Both the position numbers and the translations under genes were made by a program. Under the pieces are notes generated by a model. The model ran no database searches. It saw nothing but the letters and a program-made list of their open reading frames with translations, and had not been told where the DNA came from. Source: Verrucomicrobiales bacterium (GTDB lineage Bacteria > Verrucomicrobiota > Verrucomicrobiia > Verrucomicrobiales > DEV007). Taken from it: a stretch of DNA of 7,224 bases. Where the stretch lies: positions 1 to 7,224 of the forward strand of contig JAKMGR010000040.1 in assembly GCA_022424805.1 (NCBI GenBank), written 5' to 3'. Shown here in pieces: positions 5,717-7,224 of this stretch (its first letter is position 1; the number at the start of each line of letters is the position of its first letter).

Positions 5717-7150
5717 CTACTCCACCAAATCACCAATCCCGTCCCCATCGCTATCTACCACCCCGCTTAGCGGGTTTTCGATCACTGCCTGCCAGGCGAT
5801 TTTCCTGAACACTTGATCGAGTTCATTGCAGGGATAGTCCTTTTGCCCTCCGGCAAAATTGATCCCGTTCTCGATCAGTTCCGGAGACTTCTGGTAGAGC
5901 GTCGAGTAGAAGACATAGCCTTCGAGGCGGTCAAATCCTGTCGCAAGATGACCTCGATGATCTCTCCAGATGGAACGATCCTCACCGGTGACCATCTTGT
6001 GAAGGCTCTTAACGCCGGGCAGCTCTCCTTGGACCTGGAGAACCGCCGCTTTCGTGACGGCCAGCGAGGTGGGGATGATGTAGATTTTGTCAGGGTATTC
6101 CTCCTGCATCTTGGTGATGAAGCCCTTGAATAATTCGTGCTTTTCGGTCTCCTGTGCCTTTAGGAATTCAGCAGTGTAATTCGATTCATCTGCTGGTGGC
6201 CTGCCACCGACGAATGGCCAGAGCCGGATCCAGGCGTCGGAAAGGTAGAACTTCATTTCCGGGTTGTATTTCAGGCAGTAATCGATCCAACAGCGGTAGT
6301 ATTCCGGTTGATCCTGATCGTAGGGCCCCCACATCATAGCATCCCAACCGGCATTCGCGATCGCGGGAAGCAGTTTGGGTTTCGGCTTTCGGTCGAAGCC
6401 GAAGATCCCGTTCTCCTGCTCCCATTTGTAGCGAACGCTTCCTGTCATGCCACCGCCCGTATGGGTGTGAAGAGGTTGGGTGAAGCCGGCGGCCTCGCAA
6501 ATGTGCGGCAGCGTTCGATAGCCGGGCATCATGAAGCTGTGCCCCGTCCCAACACCCCTCAGGACGCCATCCTCTGACTTCGGCAGATCGGGGAAGTCCC
6601 CGCCATACTGGGTCATCAGTTGCTCGGGAGTCAGGTAACAGACCGCATGCTCAGGAAACTTCTCTTCCTTCCAGCCGGGATCAGGGACGAAGGGACCTCT
6701 CTTATTGGCGACCTGTCCTCGACTGTTTTGCAGAGCCTTACGATAGGCAGCTGCCTCCTTGGCACTGAGCTTGCCATTGCCATTCGCATCGGACTCCGGA
6801 TACTGCTTGAGGAATTTCGCGAGCTGCTCCGGCGTCGCGGCAGCGGATTCGGCTGTCGGTGTCTCTGGCGTGCCTGTGCCACCCAGTTGTTTGGCGAGCG
6901 CCACTTGTTCCACTCGACAGAGCGTTCCATCCGCATTGGCATCCGCTTTGGGGTATTTTCGCAGGATCGCCTTTTCGACAACGGCCCACTCACGTCCGGC
7001 TAGTTTGCCGTCCCCGTTTCGATCGACTTGAGGAAATTGGGCGAGGACTTGTTGCGATAGAGCCGGCAGCACTTCTTCGGCGACAGGCGTAGCGGAAAAC
7101 GCACCGGAGAATGCGCATGATAAAACTAGGAGGGGGATCTTCTTCATCAT
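5717..7150 (-). CDS. Exported EF-hand protein with SGNH-like domain
   Basis: 477 residues. A signal peptide covers 1-20 (MMKK, hydrophobic core, AFSA before TPVAEE). Three canonical 12-residue calcium loops follow: D43-E54 (DRNGDGKLAGRE), D70-E81 (DANADGTLCRVE) and D121-E132 (DANGNGKLSAKE), with a Pro/Thr/Ala linker between the second and third. From about 195 the protein resembles SGNH-type hydrolases. GVGTGHSF would place the nucleophile at Ser205, and WRDHRGHL (D397, H401) followed by LEGYVFYSTLYQKSP resembles the late Asp-x-x-His block and helix of that fold. It ends in DSDGDGIGDLVE, another calcium-ligand-like run. ATG 7150 is used; ATG 7147 is possible, and neither has a strong ribosome site (AAAGAAAAA upstream). 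Exported location and calcium binding are well supported. Hydrolase activity, perhaps glycan ester cleavage, is inference. The stop lies next to the sulfatase remnant, so the C-terminal end could have been altered by the same deletion. Confidence 0.85.
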   Translation of the reverse strand: MMKKIPLLVLSCAFSGAFSATPVAEEVLPALSQQVLAQFPQVDRNGDGKLAGREWAVVEKAILRKYPKADANADGTLCRVEQVALAKQLGGTGTPETPTAESAAATPEQLAKFLKQYPESDANGNGKLSAKEAAAYRKALQNSRGQVANKRGPFVPDPGWKEEKFPEHAVCYLTPEQLMTQYGGDFPDLPKSEDGVLRGVGTGHSFMMPGYRTLPHICEAAGFTQPLHTHTGGGMTGSVRYKWEQENGIFGFDRKPKPKLLPAIANAGWDAMMWGPYDQDQPEYYRCWIDYCLKYNPEMKFYLSDAWIRLWPFVGGRPPADESNYTAEFLKAQETEKHELFKGFITKMQEEYPDKIYIIPTSLAVTKAAVLQVQGELPGVKSLHKMVTGEDRSIWRDHRGHLATGFDRLEGYVFYSTLYQKSPELIENGINFAGGQKDYPCNELDQVFRKIAWQAVIENPLSGVVDSDGDGIGDLVE

Positions 7151-7188
7151 TGTTTTTCTTTAATTCATACAGGGCGAGAACCGGACAA

Positions 7189-7224
7189 TTACTTCCACTC
7201 CCAGACATCCTCCTCCACTAAGCC
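7189..7224 (-). CDS. Possible C-terminal tail of an upstream gene (partial)
   Basis: The minus-strand frame entering at the window edge reads GLVEEDVWEWK and ends in TAA at 7191-7189, 38 bases before the EF-hand gene start. The spacing would suit a gene in the same operon. Eleven codons are too few to name a family, and another frame or a non-coding end cannot be excluded. Confidence 0.3.
   Translation of the reverse strand, partial: GLVEEDVWEWK

Overview
The window looks like chromosomal DNA of a polysaccharide-degrading bacterium of the PVC group (Planctomycetota or Verrucomicrobiota). The grounds are an ECF sigma factor of the type described in Rhodopirellula and Verrucomicrobium, a FecR-type membrane anti-sigma protein, a formylglycine-type sulfatase, a secreted acetylxylan-esterase-like hydrolase, and an EF-hand/SGNH-like exported protein. 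This placement rests on protein style only; no rRNA or tRNA gene is present to confirm it.

Left part, minus strand (3039 down to 1): a compact operon of an ECF sigma factor, a FecR-like transmembrane regulator and a sulfatase cut off by the window edge. The sigma and FecR genes overlap in ATGCTGA, and only 16 bases separate the FecR stop from the sulfatase start, so the three are almost certainly co-transcribed. The periplasmic part of the FecR protein continues into a C-terminal beta-rich domain resembling DNRLRE/CBM96-type carbohydrate-binding modules. The operon therefore reads as a sensor (FecR plus possible glycan-binding domain), a transcription switch (sigma) and an enzyme (sulfatase).

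Middle: a divergent control region (3040-3217) carries several inverted repeats, including a perfect 9-base pair of arms with GGAAC cores. A secreted alpha/beta hydrolase of about 610 residues (3218-5050) then runs on the plus strand. It fits removal of acetyl or other ester groups from a glycan, complementing removal of sulfate by the sulfatase.

Right part: 5051-5716 is mostly decayed DNA. It holds the last ~50 codons of a second sulfatase, a further in-frame stretch broken by an amber stop, a small unassigned ORF and some hairpins. Upstream of it on the minus strand is an intact exported protein (5717-7150) with a signal peptide, three EF-hand loops and an SGNH-like domain. The last bases of the window hold what may be the tail of one more minus-strand gene. 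The most plausible reading is a former gene row, EF-hand protein followed by a sulfatase, in which most of the second sulfatase was deleted.
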